A stretch of 64,000 bases of DNA from Sphingobacteriaceae bacterium (GCA_014380615.1 JACMJM010000019.1:1-64000), one strand, 5' to 3'. Counted from the first letter of the stretch, positions 25,191 through 34,262 are shown. Numbers and translations are program-made. Notes: a model not told the origin generated them from the letters alone.

Positions 25191-25571
25191 TTATTCGGCT
25201 TTCGCAGAATCTCTTCTTACTGTATTTTTTATTTTATCGCCTGCATTTTCAAGCTTATCTCCAATCTTGTTGAGCCCCTTCTTTACATTACTTCCCGTGC
25301 TGTCAAGCCATACATCCATCGAGTCTATTCTGGCCCTGGGCGAATTCATTATGGCATAAACCGTATCTTTTCTGAAAACGATTGTGCGGCTGGAATCGGT
25401 ATAATCCCAAATTTCAGTCTGATTGATTATATTTTTCTTTGCAGGTTCGCCAACTATGGCTGATACATCAGTTTTAGACATGCCAATCTCAACGGTAGCC
25501 AGGCCTTTTTCCGAACGGCTGCAACCGCTGATAAGTATTGTGGAAACCAGAATAAAAAATAGTGCTTTCAT
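25191..25571 (-). CDS. Lipoprotein with SmpA/OmlA (BamE-like) domain
   Basis: The 126-residue product has a lipoprotein signal (MKALFFILVSTILISGCSRS, Cys17). This is followed by GLATVEIGMSKTDVSAIVGE and QTEIWDYTDSSRTIVF, the two-helix plus three-strand SmpA/OmlA pattern. The remaining residues 90-126 are a charged, amphipathic helix (KKGLNKIGDKLENAGDKIKN). It is an envelope lipoprotein; similarity to BamE is at the level of fold, and membership of the outer-membrane assembly machine is not shown. It diverges from the MFS transporter at 25700. Confidence 0.65.
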   Translation of the reverse strand: MKALFFILVSTILISGCSRSEKGLATVEIGMSKTDVSAIVGEPAKKNIINQTEIWDYTDSSRTIVFRKDTVYAIMNSPRARIDSMDVWLDSTGSNVKKGLNKIGDKLENAGDKIKNTVRRDSAKAE

Positions 25572-25699
25572 GAATTTAATTTATCCTTTAACACCTTTTT
25601 AAAGGAATTTGTTTCTTACGAGCGATGTTCGGGAAGGATTTAAGAAAGCCAATTATCATTAAACAAAACTTATCACTATTTTCGGCAACCAGCAACCGT

Positions 25700-26998
25700 A
25701 TGCAAGAAAAAAACAATAAAGGCACAATCAGGGCATGGGCTATGTTCGATTGGGCGAATTCTGCTTATAACCTCGTTATTACATCAACCATATTTCCGGC
25801 TTATTATACCATTATAACCACCACGGCAGAGCATGGCGATAAAGTAAAATTCTTCGGAATGTCTTTTGTTAATACTGCGCTGGCAAATTATTCGCTATCA
25901 GTAGCTTATTTAATCATGGCGGTTTTATTACCGGTTTTGTCGGGTATTGCTGATGCCCGCGGCAATAAAAAATCGTTCATGAAAGCATTTACATGGTTAG
26001 GGGCCCTCGCATGTATGGCCCTATACTTTTTCAAGCTCGATACGCTCGAACTGGGAGTTATTTGTTCGGCCATAGCCGCCATGGGGTATATTGGCGGAGT
26101 AATGTTCAGTAATTCATACCTTCCCGAGATCGCAACCGTCGATCAGCAGGATAAGGTAAGTGCGCAAGGCTTCTCTTACGGCTATATCGGTAGTGTTTTG
26201 CTTCAAATAATTTGCTTTGTTTTCGTTTTAAAGCCCGAGCTTTTTGGAATAACCGACGCATCTTTCCCGCCAAGGTTATCATTTTTGCTTGTTGGAATAT
26301 GGTGGATAGGTTTTGCTCAAATTCCTTTTAATAAACTCCCCGAAGGTACCGCCTCGGCAACACGGGCAACTTCGAATGCTTTTAAAAGTGGTTACCAGGA
26401 GCTGGCGAAGGTATGGCGGCAGTTAAAAGAGATTAAACTTTTGAAACGCTTTTTATATGCCTTCTTTTTCTATTCGGTGGGTGTACAAACCATTATGCTG
26501 GTGGCTACCGCATTTGGCGCGAAAGTGCTTCGAATGGAAACCAGCGAACTTATAGCTACCATTTTAATTATTCAACTAGTTGCTATTGCTGGTGCCAATC
26601 TCATGTCGATGCTGGCAAAACGCATAGGGAATATTAAAGTACTGATGTTTGTTGTGGCGATTTGGATAGGGGTTTGTATCGTTGCTTATTTTATTGAAAG
26701 CAAGATGCAGTTTTTTGCTCTCGCCGGCTTGGTGGGTTTGATAATGGGAGGGATACAGTCGTTATCTCGCTCAACTTACTCAAAGCTTTTACCTGTAAAT
26801 ACGCATGATACGGCTTCATTCTTCAGCTTTTACGATGTAACCGAGAAAGTTGCGATTGTAATTGGTTTGGCCACATTCGCTTTTATCGAAGAGCATTCTA
26901 ATATCAGAAATTCTGCTTTAGGCTTAACGGTGTTTTTTATTACCGGGCTGATAATGCTTTTTATCGTTCTTAAAACAAAGGCAAAAAGTATTGATTAG
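25700..26998 (+). CDS. MFS transporter of the UMF1/Atg22-like family
   Basis: From ATG 25700 the protein is 432 residues (MQEKNNKGTIRAWAMFDWAN). An upstream ATG at 25625 would add 25 residues with no family similarity. The signature AMFDWANSAYNLVITSTIFP near the N-terminus, GIADARGNKKSFMKAFTWLG after helix 3, and SRSTYSKLLP in the second half fit UMF1-type MFS permeases related to vacuolar Atg22. About 12 transmembrane helices are present. The substrate is unknown; amino-acid or peptide efflux is suggested only by distant homology. Confidence 0.83.
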   Translation: MQEKNNKGTIRAWAMFDWANSAYNLVITSTIFPAYYTIITTTAEHGDKVKFFGMSFVNTALANYSLSVAYLIMAVLLPVLSGIADARGNKKSFMKAFTWLGALACMALYFFKLDTLELGVICSAIAAMGYIGGVMFSNSYLPEIATVDQQDKVSAQGFSYGYIGSVLLQIICFVFVLKPELFGITDASFPPRLSFLLVGIWWIGFAQIPFNKLPEGTASATRATSNAFKSGYQELAKVWRQLKEIKLLKRFLYAFFFYSVGVQTIMLVATAFGAKVLRMETSELIATILIIQLVAIAGANLMSMLAKRIGNIKVLMFVVAIWIGVCIVAYFIESKMQFFALAGLVGLIMGGIQSLSRSTYSKLLPVNTHDTASFFSFYDVTEKVAIVIGLATFAFIEEHSNIRNSALGLTVFFITGLIMLFIVLKTKAKSID

Positions 26999-27047
26999 TA
27001 TCATCGGGTAATTTGTTAAAAATCTTCAGCTTTAACACATATACTTT

Positions 27048-27055
27048 TACCTTTG
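27048..27055 (+). promoter_or_regulatory. -7 element TACCTTTG upstream of LutA-like gene
   Basis: TACCTTTG (27048-27055) fits the Bacteroidota -7 consensus TAnnTTTG exactly, but no TTG lies at the expected -33 distance. Transcription would start within a few bases of the ATG at 27065, which implies a very short or absent leader. Confidence 0.35.
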
Positions 27056-27064
27056 GCCTCAATT

Positions 27065-27793
27065 ATGACTGTTGAACTTTTCATTCCTTGTTTTATCGAT
27101 CAACTCTATCCCGAAACAGCCTTTAATACAGTAAAGGTGCTTGAAAAGGCAGGATGTAAAGTGCTTTATAACTCGAACCAAACCTGTTGCGGTCAGCCGG
27201 CTTTTAATGCCGGTTTTTGGGATGAAGCAAAGGCTGTTGGCGGGAAATTTCTTAACGATTTCAGCGAAACGAATTACATCGTATCTCCTTCGGCTTCCTG
27301 CACCGGGATGGTTAAAAACTACTATAACGACTTATTTACCAATACTGCGGTTCATAATAAATGCCGGGCGGTGCAGAGCAATATTCACGAGCTTTCCGAC
27401 TTTTTAATCAACATTCTTAAAAAAGACTACTTCGGTGCCGAGTTGGAAGGAAGGGCCGTTTATCACAGTTCGTGTGCCAGTTTGCGTGAATGTAAGATTA
27501 AAGCCGAACCACTCGCTCTGCTGGATAAAGTTCACGGGCTTGAATTGGTTGAATTAAAAGATAGTGATACCTGTTGCGGTTTCGGCGGAACCTTTGCCGT
27601 GAAATTTGACGGAATTTCGAGTGCTATGGCACAGCAAAAAGTAGATAACGCACTCGCGGTCGAAGCAGAATACATCATCTCAACAGATTCTTCGTGCCTG
27701 TTGCACCTGCAAGGGTATATCGATAAAAATAATCTACCCATAAAGACTATGCATCTCGCAGATGTGCTTACCCAGGGCTGGGGAAATGTGTGA
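27065..27793 (+). CDS. LutA-like (Fe-S)-binding protein with two CCG domains
   Basis: Taking the ATG at 27065, the protein has 242 residues; a TTG four codons upstream is also possible. Two cysteine-rich CCG domains are visible. The first has CFIDQ, QTCCGQPAFNAG and SASCTGM. The second has HSSCASLRE, DTCCGFGGTFAV and TDSSCLLHL. In LutA/YkgE and GlpC-like proteins these bind iron-sulfur clusters and serve lactate or glycolate oxidation together with LutB and LutC. Neither partner gene is next to it here. It is cytoplasmic or membrane-peripheral. Confidence 0.83.
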   Translation: MTVELFIPCFIDQLYPETAFNTVKVLEKAGCKVLYNSNQTCCGQPAFNAGFWDEAKAVGGKFLNDFSETNYIVSPSASCTGMVKNYYNDLFTNTAVHNKCRAVQSNIHELSDFLINILKKDYFGAELEGRAVYHSSCASLRECKIKAEPLALLDKVHGLELVELKDSDTCCGFGGTFAVKFDGISSAMAQQKVDNALAVEAEYIISTDSSCLLHLQGYIDKNNLPIKTMHLADVLTQGWGNV

Positions 27794-27919
27794 TATGGTA
27801 CAAGAAATATTCGGTCTAAAGACTAATCTTATTTGATCATTATCAATATTGCCGGAGAAAATCAAAACCCTTATCTGAAATATGTTGGACTCGGATTAAG
27901 CATTAGAAGGAATTAATCC

Positions 27920-27927
27920 TATTTTTG
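27920..27927 (+). promoter_or_regulatory. -7 element upstream of thrS operon
   Basis: TATTTTTG (27920-27927) matches TAnnTTTG and would give a leader of about 70 nt before thrS. No TTG is found at the ideal -33 distance. The leader region contains no obvious T-box, as expected for this phylum. Confidence 0.4.
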
Positions 27928-28002
27928 CAACCCTAATCACATCGTAGGTGATTATTAAACAGTACTATTTTTAATCGCCGAAAGGCAAAATCATGTTTGT
28001 AA

Positions 28003-29928
28003 ATGATTACTATAACGCTGCCTGATGGTTCAACCAGGCAATATGAAAAAGGAACCAGTTCGTATCAAATCGCCTTATCAATTTCTGAGGGCTTAGCGAG
28101 AAATGTTTTAGCTGCCGAAGTAAACGGCGAAGTTTGGGATGCCAGCCGGCAAATCGAAGCCGATTCTACAGTCAAGCTTCTTACATGGAACGATACTACA
28201 GGAAAATCTACATTCTGGCATTCGTCGGCGCATTTAATGGCCGAGGCTTTAGAAGCTCTATATCCGGGAACCAAATTCGGAATCGGGCCTGCAATTGAAA
28301 CGGGTTTCTATTATGATGTTGATTTCGGCGACCGTGAATTTTCCTCAGATAATTTCAAAGAGATAGAAGATAAAATTCTTGAACTTGCAAAGGCGAAGTC
28401 TGAATATGTGAGAAAACCTGTCGGCAAAGCCGATGCTGAAAAATATTTCAGCGAAAAGGGTGATGAGTATAAACTAGACCTTATTAAGGATTTACCGGAC
28501 GGTTCAATTACGTTTTATACACAGGGTAATTTTACAGATTTATGCCGGGGACCCCATATTCCAAATACCGGCTTTATAAAAGCGGTAAAACTTACCAATG
28601 TTGCCGGAGCTTATTGGCGCGGCGATGAAAGCAGGAAGCAGTTAACCCGTATTTACGGAGTTACTTTTCCGAAACAAAGCGAGCTTGCCGATTATCTGAA
28701 AATGATTGAGGAAGCCAAAAAGCGCGATCATCGTAAACTGGGTAAAGAGCTTGAATTGTTTGCTTTCTCAGAAAAAGTTGGGATGGGACTGCCGTTGTGG
28801 TTGCCAAAAGGAACCGCATTGCGGGAAAAGCTGGTGAATTTTTTACAGCGTGCCCAGGTAAAGGCAGGCTACGAACAGGTAATTACCCCGCACATCGGGC
28901 ACAAAAATCTTTACATTACATCCGGACATTACGAGAAGTACGGAGCAGATTCTTTCCAGCCGATAAAAACACCACAGGAAGGGGAGGAGTTCTTCTTAAA
29001 GCCAATGAACTGTCCTCATCATTGTGAGATTTATAAAACTAAACCACGTTCGTATAAAGATCTTCCGGTTCGTTACGCAGAGTTCGGTACGGTTTATCGC
29101 TACGAACAAAGCGGAGAGTTGCACGGACTTACCCGTGTAAGAGGTTTTACGCAGGATGATGCCCACTTGTTTTGTCGCCCGGATCAGGTTAAAGATGAGT
29201 TTAAGAAGGTTATCGACCTGGTTTTATATGTATTTAATGCTTTAGGATTTACAGACTATACCGCACAGGTATCTCTTCGCGACCCGGAAAATAAAACCAA
29301 GTATATCGGTTCAGATGAAAACTGGCAACTGGCCGAATCGGCTATTATCGAAGCTGCGGCTGAAAAAGGACTTCGTACTGTGATAGAGCTTGGGGAAGCC
29401 GCGTTTTACGGCCCCAAGCTAGACTTTATGGTTAAAGATGCTTTGGGAAGGAAATGGCAGCTTGGAACCATTCAGGTTGATTATAATTTACCCGAAAGAT
29501 TTGAGTTGGAATATACTGGCAGCGACAATGCCAAGCATCGACCGGTAATGATTCACAGAGCGCCGTTCGGATCGCTCGAACGATTTGTCGCCGTATTGAT
29601 AGAGCATTGCGCCGGAAACTTTCCGTTATGGTTAACACCCGAACAATTTATCGTTCTTCCGATCTCAGAAAAGTATGAAGAATATGCAAAAAAAGTTTTA
29701 GAATCGTTGAATAATTCCGATATTCGCGGCTTGATTGACGTGCGTGACGAGAAGATCGGAAGAAAGATCAGAGACGCTGAAATCAAGAAAATCCCCTATA
29801 TGCTTATCATAGGTGAAAAAGAAATGGCCGACGGTTTAGTGTCGGTACGTAAACATGGTGAAGGCGATTTAGGCAGTATGGGTGCAGAAGAATTTAAAAA
29901 TCAATTAATTACAGAAATAACCGTTTAA
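28003..29928 (+). CDS. thrS: Threonine--tRNA ligase
   Basis: The 641-residue enzyme charges tRNA-Thr in the cytoplasm. Domains in order are TGS (about 1-60, [17 protein letters not shown]), the editing/SAD domain ([17 protein letters not shown] with [17 protein letters not shown]), the class II catalytic core from about 240, and the C-terminal anticodon-binding domain from about 540. The zinc-ligand Cys337 is seen in [12 protein letters not shown], and motif 2 in [13 protein letters not shown]. Length is standard. It begins the operon thrS-infC-rpmI-rplT; infC follows after 12 bp in the same reading frame. Confidence 0.98.
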   Translation: MITITLPDGSTRQYEKGTSSYQIALSISEGLARNVLAAEVNGEVWDASRQIEADSTVKLLTWNDTTGKSTFWHSSAHLMAEALEALYPGTKFGIGPAIETGFYYDVDFGDREFSSDNFKEIEDKILELAKAKSEYVRKPVGKADAEKYFSEKGDEYKLDLIKDLPDGSITFYTQGNFTDLCRGPHIPNTGFIKAVKLTNVAGAYWRGDESRKQLTRIYGVTFPKQSELADYLKMIEEAKKRDHRKLGKELELFAFSEKVGMGLPLWLPKGTALREKLVNFLQRAQVKAGYEQVITPHIGHKNLYITSGHYEKYGADSFQPIKTPQEGEEFFLKPMNCPHHCEIYKTKPRSYKDLPVRYAEFGTVYRYEQSGELHGLTRVRGFTQDDAHLFCRPDQVKDEFKKVIDLVLYVFNALGFTDYTAQVSLRDPENKTKYIGSDENWQLAESAIIEAAAEKGLRTVIELGEAAFYGPKLDFMVKDALGRKWQLGTIQVDYNLPERFELEYTGSDNAKHRPVMIHRAPFGSLERFVAVLIEHCAGNFPLWLTPEQFIVLPISEKYEEYAKKVLESLNNSDIRGLIDVRDEKIGRKIRDAEIKKIPYMLIIGEKEMADGLVSVRKHGEGDLGSMGAEEFKNQLITEITV

Positions 29929-29940
29929 CAAAAATTTAAT

Positions 29941-30519
29941 TTGGCATTAGGAAAACCGGGTTTTAACAAAGGGCCCCGCGGCCCCAGACCTCCCTTTAAG
30001 AAGAAAGAGGCAGAGCATAAAATTAATGAATTAATCACAGCTCAGCAGATACGCCTTGTTGGAGATAATGTTGAACAGGGGGTAATGTCCTTGAGAGATG
30101 CTTTAGCAATTGCTGAAGAACAGGAACTGGATTTAGTAGAGATTTCTCCTAACGCAGTACCGCCGGTATGTAAAGTAGTTGATTACAATAAATTTATTTA
30201 CGAGCAAAAGAAAAAGCTTAAAGAGATAAAATCAAACGCTAAGCAAACGGTTATCAAAGAGATCCGTTTCGGGCCGAATACTAACGACCACGATTTTCAA
30301 TTTAAGCTGAAGCACGCTATCAGCTTTCTGGAAAGTGGTGAGAAAGTTAGGGCATACGTTCATTTTAAGGGTAGAGCCATTGTTTATAAAGAGCAGGGAG
30401 AAATTCTACTACTTAAATTTGCGCAGGCTTTAGAGGATGTAGGAAAAGTAGAACAATTACCAAAGTTAGAGGGTAAACGTATGTTTTTAGTGGTAGCACC
30501 GAAAGCAGGAAAAAAATAA
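29941..30519 (+). CDS. infC: Translation initiation factor IF-3
   Basis: The 192-residue protein has the basic N-terminal segment (GFNKGPRGPRPPFKKKE), the IF3-N domain (NELITAQQIRLVGDNVEQG, DLVEISPNAVPPVCKVVDYN) and the IF3-C domain (KEIRFGPNTNDHDFQFK). It binds the 30S subunit and checks start-codon pairing. The start must be the TTG at 29941: the thrS stop TAA lies four codons upstream in the same frame and no ATG or GTG intervenes. A non-AUG start in infC is a known route to autoregulation, because IF-3 discriminates against such starts. Confidence 0.96.
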   Translation: MALGKPGFNKGPRGPRPPFKKKEAEHKINELITAQQIRLVGDNVEQGVMSLRDALAIAEEQELDLVEISPNAVPPVCKVVDYNKFIYEQKKKLKEIKSNAKQTVIKEIRFGPNTNDHDFQFKLKHAISFLESGEKVRAYVHFKGRAIVYKEQGEILLLKFAQALEDVGKVEQLPKLEGKRMFLVVAPKAGKK

Positions 30520-30525
30520 AATTAG

Positions 30526-30606
30526 ATGTGCAGATTATAAATGTGCAGATTTATAATGCAGAGAATTAACAATAAACGCCAAATTCTCCCTCTCCTTCGG
30601 AGAGGG
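30526..30606. repeat. Tandem repeat and palindrome in the infC-rpmI spacer
   Basis: ATGTGCAGATTATAA (30526-30540) is repeated almost exactly at 30541-30556. CCCTCTCC (30588-30595) and GGAGAGGG (30599-30606) make a perfect 8-bp hairpin with a 3-nt loop, within a sequence (TTCGGAGAGGGTTGGGGTGA) that is a common dispersed Bacteroidota intergenic repeat. It sits where L20-dependent leader control acts in other phyla, but I see no L20-site mimic. Confidence 0.55.
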
Positions 30607-30643
30607 TTGGGGTGAGGCTCTTAAATCGTAAATAAATAGGATC

Positions 30644-30844
30644 ATGCCAAAAATGAAAACCAATTCCAGTGCTAAAAAGCGTTTTAAGCTTACTGGAACC
30701 GGTAAAATCAAGAGGAACAATGCTTACATGAGCCACATCTTAACAAAGATGTCGACTAAGCGTAAACGTAATCTAAGTCATTCAAGTCTGGTTTCAGACG
30801 CCGACATGGGCAACGTAAAACGCATGCTTTGCATTGGAAAGTAA
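30644..30844 (+). CDS. rpmI: Large ribosomal subunit protein bL35
   Basis: The 66-residue basic protein opens with [20 protein letters not shown] and [20 protein letters not shown], diagnostic for bL35. It is a component of the 50S subunit. It sits between infC and rplT in the usual order and its length is standard. Confidence 0.97.
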   Translation: MPKMKTNSSAKKRFKLTGTGKIKRNNAYMSHILTKMSTKRKRNLSHSSLVSDADMGNVKRMLCIGK

Positions 30845-30921
30845 TTATTAATTAAGTTTAACCAGGCTTCCGGTACTAAGTTTCGCCATAAGCGAACGCC
30901 GCCAGTCAAAATCAAAACAAC

Positions 30922-31266
30922 ATGCCACGTTCGGTTAACGCAGTAGCGTCAAGAAGAAGAAGAAAAAAGATCTTAAAATTAGCCAGAGGCTATTACGGAT
31001 CAAGAAGCAAAGTTTTTACTATTGCTAAAAACACGGTTGAAAAAGGTTTGCAGTACGCATACCGCGATCGTAAAGCTAAAAAGAGAGAATTCAGAGCATT
31101 GTGGATTCAGCGTATCAACGCTGGTGCCCGTCATCACGGATTATCTTACTCTCAATTTATGGGTAAGTTAACCAAAAGCGGAATCGGTTTAAACCGTAAA
31201 GTTTTAGCTGATTTAGCGATGAACGAACCAGATGCTTTCAAAGCTATAATTGAGGCGGTAAAATAA
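30922..31266 (+). CDS. rplT: Large ribosomal subunit protein bL20
   Basis: The 114-residue protein has the bL20 hallmark [20 protein letters not shown] and [20 protein letters not shown], then [20 protein letters not shown]. It binds 23S rRNA early in 50S assembly. It is the last gene of the thrS operon and is followed by an intrinsic terminator at 31286-31316. Confidence 0.98.
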   Translation: MPRSVNAVASRRRRKKILKLARGYYGSRSKVFTIAKNTVEKGLQYAYRDRKAKKREFRALWIQRINAGARHHGLSYSQFMGKLTKSGIGLNRKVLADLAMNEPDAFKAIIEAVK

Positions 31267-31285
31267 ATCGTATCGCTTAATTAAC

Positions 31286-31316
31286 AAAAAAGGGAACTCA
31301 TAAGGTTCCCTTTTTT
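31286..31316 (+). terminator. Terminator of the thrS-infC-rpmI-rplT operon
   Basis: The stem GGGAAC (31292-31297) with GTTCCC (31305-31310) is extended by AAAAAA/TTTTTT, with T6 following. It begins about 20 bp after the rplT stop. Confidence 0.88.
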
Positions 31317-31711
31317 GTTTTAAAGTAACTCCTTTAACATGTTAACGTATAGATGGTTATGGATTCCTTACACGTTATCATTTTTCTGTTATTCGTACTG
31401 GATGTGGTATTGATAAGTGTACTTATAGTTTCGGATAAAAAACCTGCGGAAAAGAATATTAATTCCTGAAGAGTTTAAAACTGTAAGCACTATAGAACTA
31501 TCCCGGTAGGCATTGATGCCTTAGATTAATAGTGCCATAATCTGAAAAGATTATTAATTCTCAACCACTTTATGACGGGCCTTACCAGTTGTGCCGACTT
31601 CGAACTTCAGCTCTTGAGGGGACGAAGGCTGTTTTCATTATGTTCTGCCTGATATCAGGGTGTTTTGATTTCCGCAGATTATTTTTAAAAGCCTTATTTA
31701 CCAACTCTGGT
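31317..31711 (+). CDS. Gene-poor stretch with candidate 38-residue single-helix membrane protein (31353-31469)
   Basis: ATG at 31353 opens a frame ending TGA at 31469. It encodes MVMDSLHVIIFLLFVLDVVL, then ISVLIVSDKKPAEKNINS. This is one strong hydrophobic helix followed by a charged tail, a composition unusual for random sequence. No homologue is recognised and no clear ribosome-binding site is seen (Bacteroidota often lack one). The rest of the stretch, 31470-31711, shows no gene or clear hairpin. The frame is a candidate only; the feature bounds include the flanking non-coding bases. Confidence 0.3.
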
Positions 31712-32125
31712 TTATACTTTTTTTACTGTGATATATGACGAGTTGAATATATCAATCATCGCATCTTGTGTAAACGGTTTTGAATAAAATCCTTTAACCG
31801 ATTCATACATAGATATTCTTTCCCTATCCCGGGGATCAACTGAAGAAGTAAGAATAATGATGGAGACTTTTTTGGCGAAATACTGTTTGAAAATTTCAAA
31901 GATGTCCAGAAAATCCCAGCCCGAAATCTCCGGCATGTCCAGATCTAAAAGGATAAGATCGGGGAGGAGAGTGTAATTTTTGTGATGTTTAATAAGAAAG
32001 CTCAAAACCTCCTGCGCATGACTGTAGGCTTTAAACTTTATGGGGGTGTTAACTCGTTTAATTATTAGTTCAATGATTTTATGTTGAATGTGATCATCAT
32101 CAACTAACATTAAGCTTATACTCAT
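31712..32125 (-). CDS. Stand-alone response-regulator receiver protein
   Basis: A 137-residue CheY-like domain. It has Asp9-11 in LMLVDDDHIQH, phosphoacceptor Asp61 in LILLDLDMPEISG, the switch Thr in IILTSSVDPRDRE, and Lys in FYSKPFTQD. The TSSVDPRD stretch pairs it with the receiver at 22370. No output domain; no kinase adjacent. This subgroup with a long alpha2 region is common as orphan receivers in Sphingobacteriaceae. Confidence 0.87.
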   Translation of the reverse strand: MSISLMLVDDDHIQHKIIELIIKRVNTPIKFKAYSHAQEVLSFLIKHHKNYTLLPDLILLDLDMPEISGWDFLDIFEIFKQYFAKKVSIIILTSSVDPRDRERISMYESVKGFYSKPFTQDAMIDIFNSSYITVKKV

Positions 32126-32412
32126 AAATATATATTATTCTCCGGAGAGCGTGTGTATACCCGAAAAATACAAATTTTGTTACACTTTCAAATAATTTAT
32201 GAGCAATAGAGTTAAATATTTTTTTCAGGCGGTGGAGTGGTTTATGGGGGCAGATAAAATGAATCTTAGTGGTATTGAATTATTTAGAGGCCTCTTGGCA
32301 GCTTTCTTTAATACACGCTTTTGAATAAAGAAAAAAATACCCAGCCAACCTTTTGACACTATTGAGCGTACCCGTAAAAAAAGACCTGTTAACCAAACTT
32401 TTACGAAACGTT

Positions 32413-33330
32413 ATGCTTAATTACTCCTCACCCAAAAGCCTGCTTTATTTTGCTTTCTTTTTACTTATTGTTTCCTGTAGTAAAAGCGAGGGGGGCGACC
32501 CTGAGCCTGCAGCAGCTACTCTCGCTTCCAATCTGCTTTATAATCCGGCATCGCTTCAGCTTCAGGCTGGTACACCTGGAACCTCGGTAAAGCCCTCTAT
32601 TTCGGGAAGTACCCCGGTTACTTTCTCTGTTACAACATCCCCGGCTAGTAATGGTGCGGTTACCATAGATTCTGAGGGCAAGATTAAAACCTCAGCCAGT
32701 TTGGCTGCCGGTACTTATAACGTTTCTGTTATAGCTACAAATGCCGCCGGCGCAGTAACTTTCACTAATATCTATGCTATAACTGTTACGGCGGCTACAC
32801 CCTCGGCTCCTCAAAACCTGCTTTACTCACCTAATTCTAAAACGGTAACACAAGGGACAGCTTTAGTGTCTGCTACGCCAACCATTACAAGTTTAAGCAC
32901 GGTAAATTATTCAATCACAAGCGTTCCTTCATCATCGGCCATAACCATCAATAATCAGGGAGTTATATCGGGGGCGAATACTTTGGCTGCCGGGACTTAT
33001 ATGGTTTCTGTAACTGCCTCCAATACGCAGGGAAGTACATTATTTACTAACGCTTACAGTATCACAGTAAACTCCGCAGGTACTAATGCCGTAACGTATA
33101 CTAATGATATACAGGCAATAATTCAAAATAACTGCGGATCTTGTCATATTAGCGGTAGTGAAGTGAAATTCAATTCATATACCAGTACGAAAAATAATAT
33201 TGACGGAATTTTAACTCGTATAAAATTGGCCCAAGGTGCGTCTGGTATGATGCCAAACGGCGGGACTAAGTTGCCGCAGTCAACTATAAATACGATTCAG
33301 AAATGGAAAGACGACGGCTTGTTACAGTAA
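32413..33330 (+). CDS. Lipoprotein with two Ig/cadherin-like repeats and C-terminal haem c site
   Basis: From ATG 32413 the protein has 305 residues with a lipoprotein signal (YFAFFLLIVSCSKSEG, Cys near residue 22). A TTG at 32353 would add 20 residues. Two tandem beta-sandwich repeats of about 95 residues follow, each opening NLLYxPxS and closing with a TFTNxYxITV-type strand. The last 80 residues carry one haem c motif CGSCH after YTNDIQAIIQNN, plus SGMMPNGGTKLPQSTI with a candidate axial Met. This is an envelope-anchored monohaem cytochrome carried on adhesive-type repeats, perhaps an electron-transfer partner at the outer membrane. That role is inference. Confidence 0.7.
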   Translation: MLNYSSPKSLLYFAFFLLIVSCSKSEGGDPEPAAATLASNLLYNPASLQLQAGTPGTSVKPSISGSTPVTFSVTTSPASNGAVTIDSEGKIKTSASLAAGTYNVSVIATNAAGAVTFTNIYAITVTAATPSAPQNLLYSPNSKTVTQGTALVSATPTITSLSTVNYSITSVPSSSAITINNQGVISGANTLAAGTYMVSVTASNTQGSTLFTNAYSITVNSAGTNAVTYTNDIQAIIQNNCGSCHISGSEVKFNSYTSTKNNIDGILTRIKLAQGASGMMPNGGTKLPQSTINTIQKWKDDGLLQ

Positions 33331-33496
33331 TCTGAGATTTGGGGCTGTAGCGGGGTATAAGGGAAAATTTACCATTATACCCGGCATGTTGTTACCAGGA
33401 GGTTTTTTACCCTGTTTACAGTCTTTTAGATATAATCCTTGTAAAGTACTCATGTGAATAAGAGTATTAAAAGCTTGTTTTTAAAACGTTTTTGAG

Positions 33497-33530
33497 GGCC
33501 TCCGATCTCCCCGTTTGGAGGCCTTTCATT
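33497..33530 (+). terminator. Hairpin terminator
   Basis: GGCCTCC (33497-33503) pairs with GGAGGCC (33517-33523), followed by TTTCATTTT. It lies about 165 bp after the cytochrome lipoprotein gene and before the receiver gene at 33627. Confidence 0.6.
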
Positions 33531-33626
33531 TTAAAATATCATTAAATGATTTTATCTATGAAATCGAAACATTAAGCCGAACGTCGAGTTGTACAAATAA
33601 CTCTTCTATGTTAAACCCCTGAGCAA

Positions 33627-34004
33627 ATGAAACGGATATTGTGTGTGGATGATAATCAGAATCTTCTTGATATATATGAAATAATTTTAGTGGCCGAAGG
33701 CTATACGGTCATGACATCAATCTTTCCGGAAAACATGTTTAAACTTATTTCGGAGTTTGAGCCTCACTTAATTATACTGGATATCAATATGAATGAGATT
33801 AACGGGTTAGACGTGTGTAAAGAAGTTAAATCTTATATAAATAACAAGAATACTCCAGTAATTATAATCTCGTCTGACGAGTCTATACACACAGCCATTT
33901 GCGACTTTAATGCTACTGCGATAATTCTGAAACCATTCGAAATTAACGACTTGACGAGTGCGGTAAAGCTTCACCTCTCTCAAACTTCAACTTTTAGCAG
34001 GTAA
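33627..34004 (+). CDS. Stand-alone response-regulator receiver protein
   Basis: The 125-residue domain starts MKRILCVDDNQNLLDIYEII and has phosphoacceptor Asp52 in LIILDINMNEING. It also has the switch Ser in VIIISSDESIH and Lys in IILKPFEIND. It is a paralogue of the receiver at 24676. Convergent with the CheB-CheR-kinase gene whose end lies 258 bp away. Function by phosphorelay or protein contact is expected. Confidence 0.87.
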   Translation: MKRILCVDDNQNLLDIYEIILVAEGYTVMTSIFPENMFKLISEFEPHLIILDINMNEINGLDVCKEVKSYINNKNTPVIIISSDESIHTAICDFNATAIILKPFEINDLTSAVKLHLSQTSTFSR

Positions 34005-34175
34005 GTGTTATTAGGGTATTTTGTCGGCAATAGGGGAAGTCTCTTAATGGAAAAAGTTACTGATCCCTTTGATAAGATCTCTCCTTTGTAGAGATGGCAA
34101 CAGGTTGGTTTCTTTGAATAACTTTATCATACAGCTTCCGGTTGAAATATTACCTGTCAAAACACACGCTTTTGT

Positions 34176-34250
34176 CATTTCGATGCGCCGACTGGCGGAA
34201 GAAATCTAAAGCGATTAAACGTAAGCTCCTTCGTCGAGGAGAGTCGCATT
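34176..34250. repeat. Remnant of a dispersed intergenic repeat
   Basis: The segment GTCATTTCGATGCGCCGACT followed by GGCGGAAGAAATCTAAAGC resembles a frequent Bacteroidota intergenic repeat ending in GAAATCTAAAGC. It lies between two convergent genes and contains no open frame of note. Recognition is from memory of the motif, not from a second copy in this window. Confidence 0.35.
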
Positions 34251-34262
34251 GTGTCAAACAAA

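Noticed and set aside
25572-25624. Phased TTAA repeats in the lipoprotein/MFS divergent spacer
   Set aside because: Spacing is 12 and 11 bp rather than strictly 11, so it is treated as chance background for the candidate Pho-box.
30526-30643. L20 autoregulatory leader in the infC-rpmI spacer
   Set aside because: The hairpin matches a dispersed Bacteroidota repeat rather than an rRNA-mimic, and no long-range pairing is evident.
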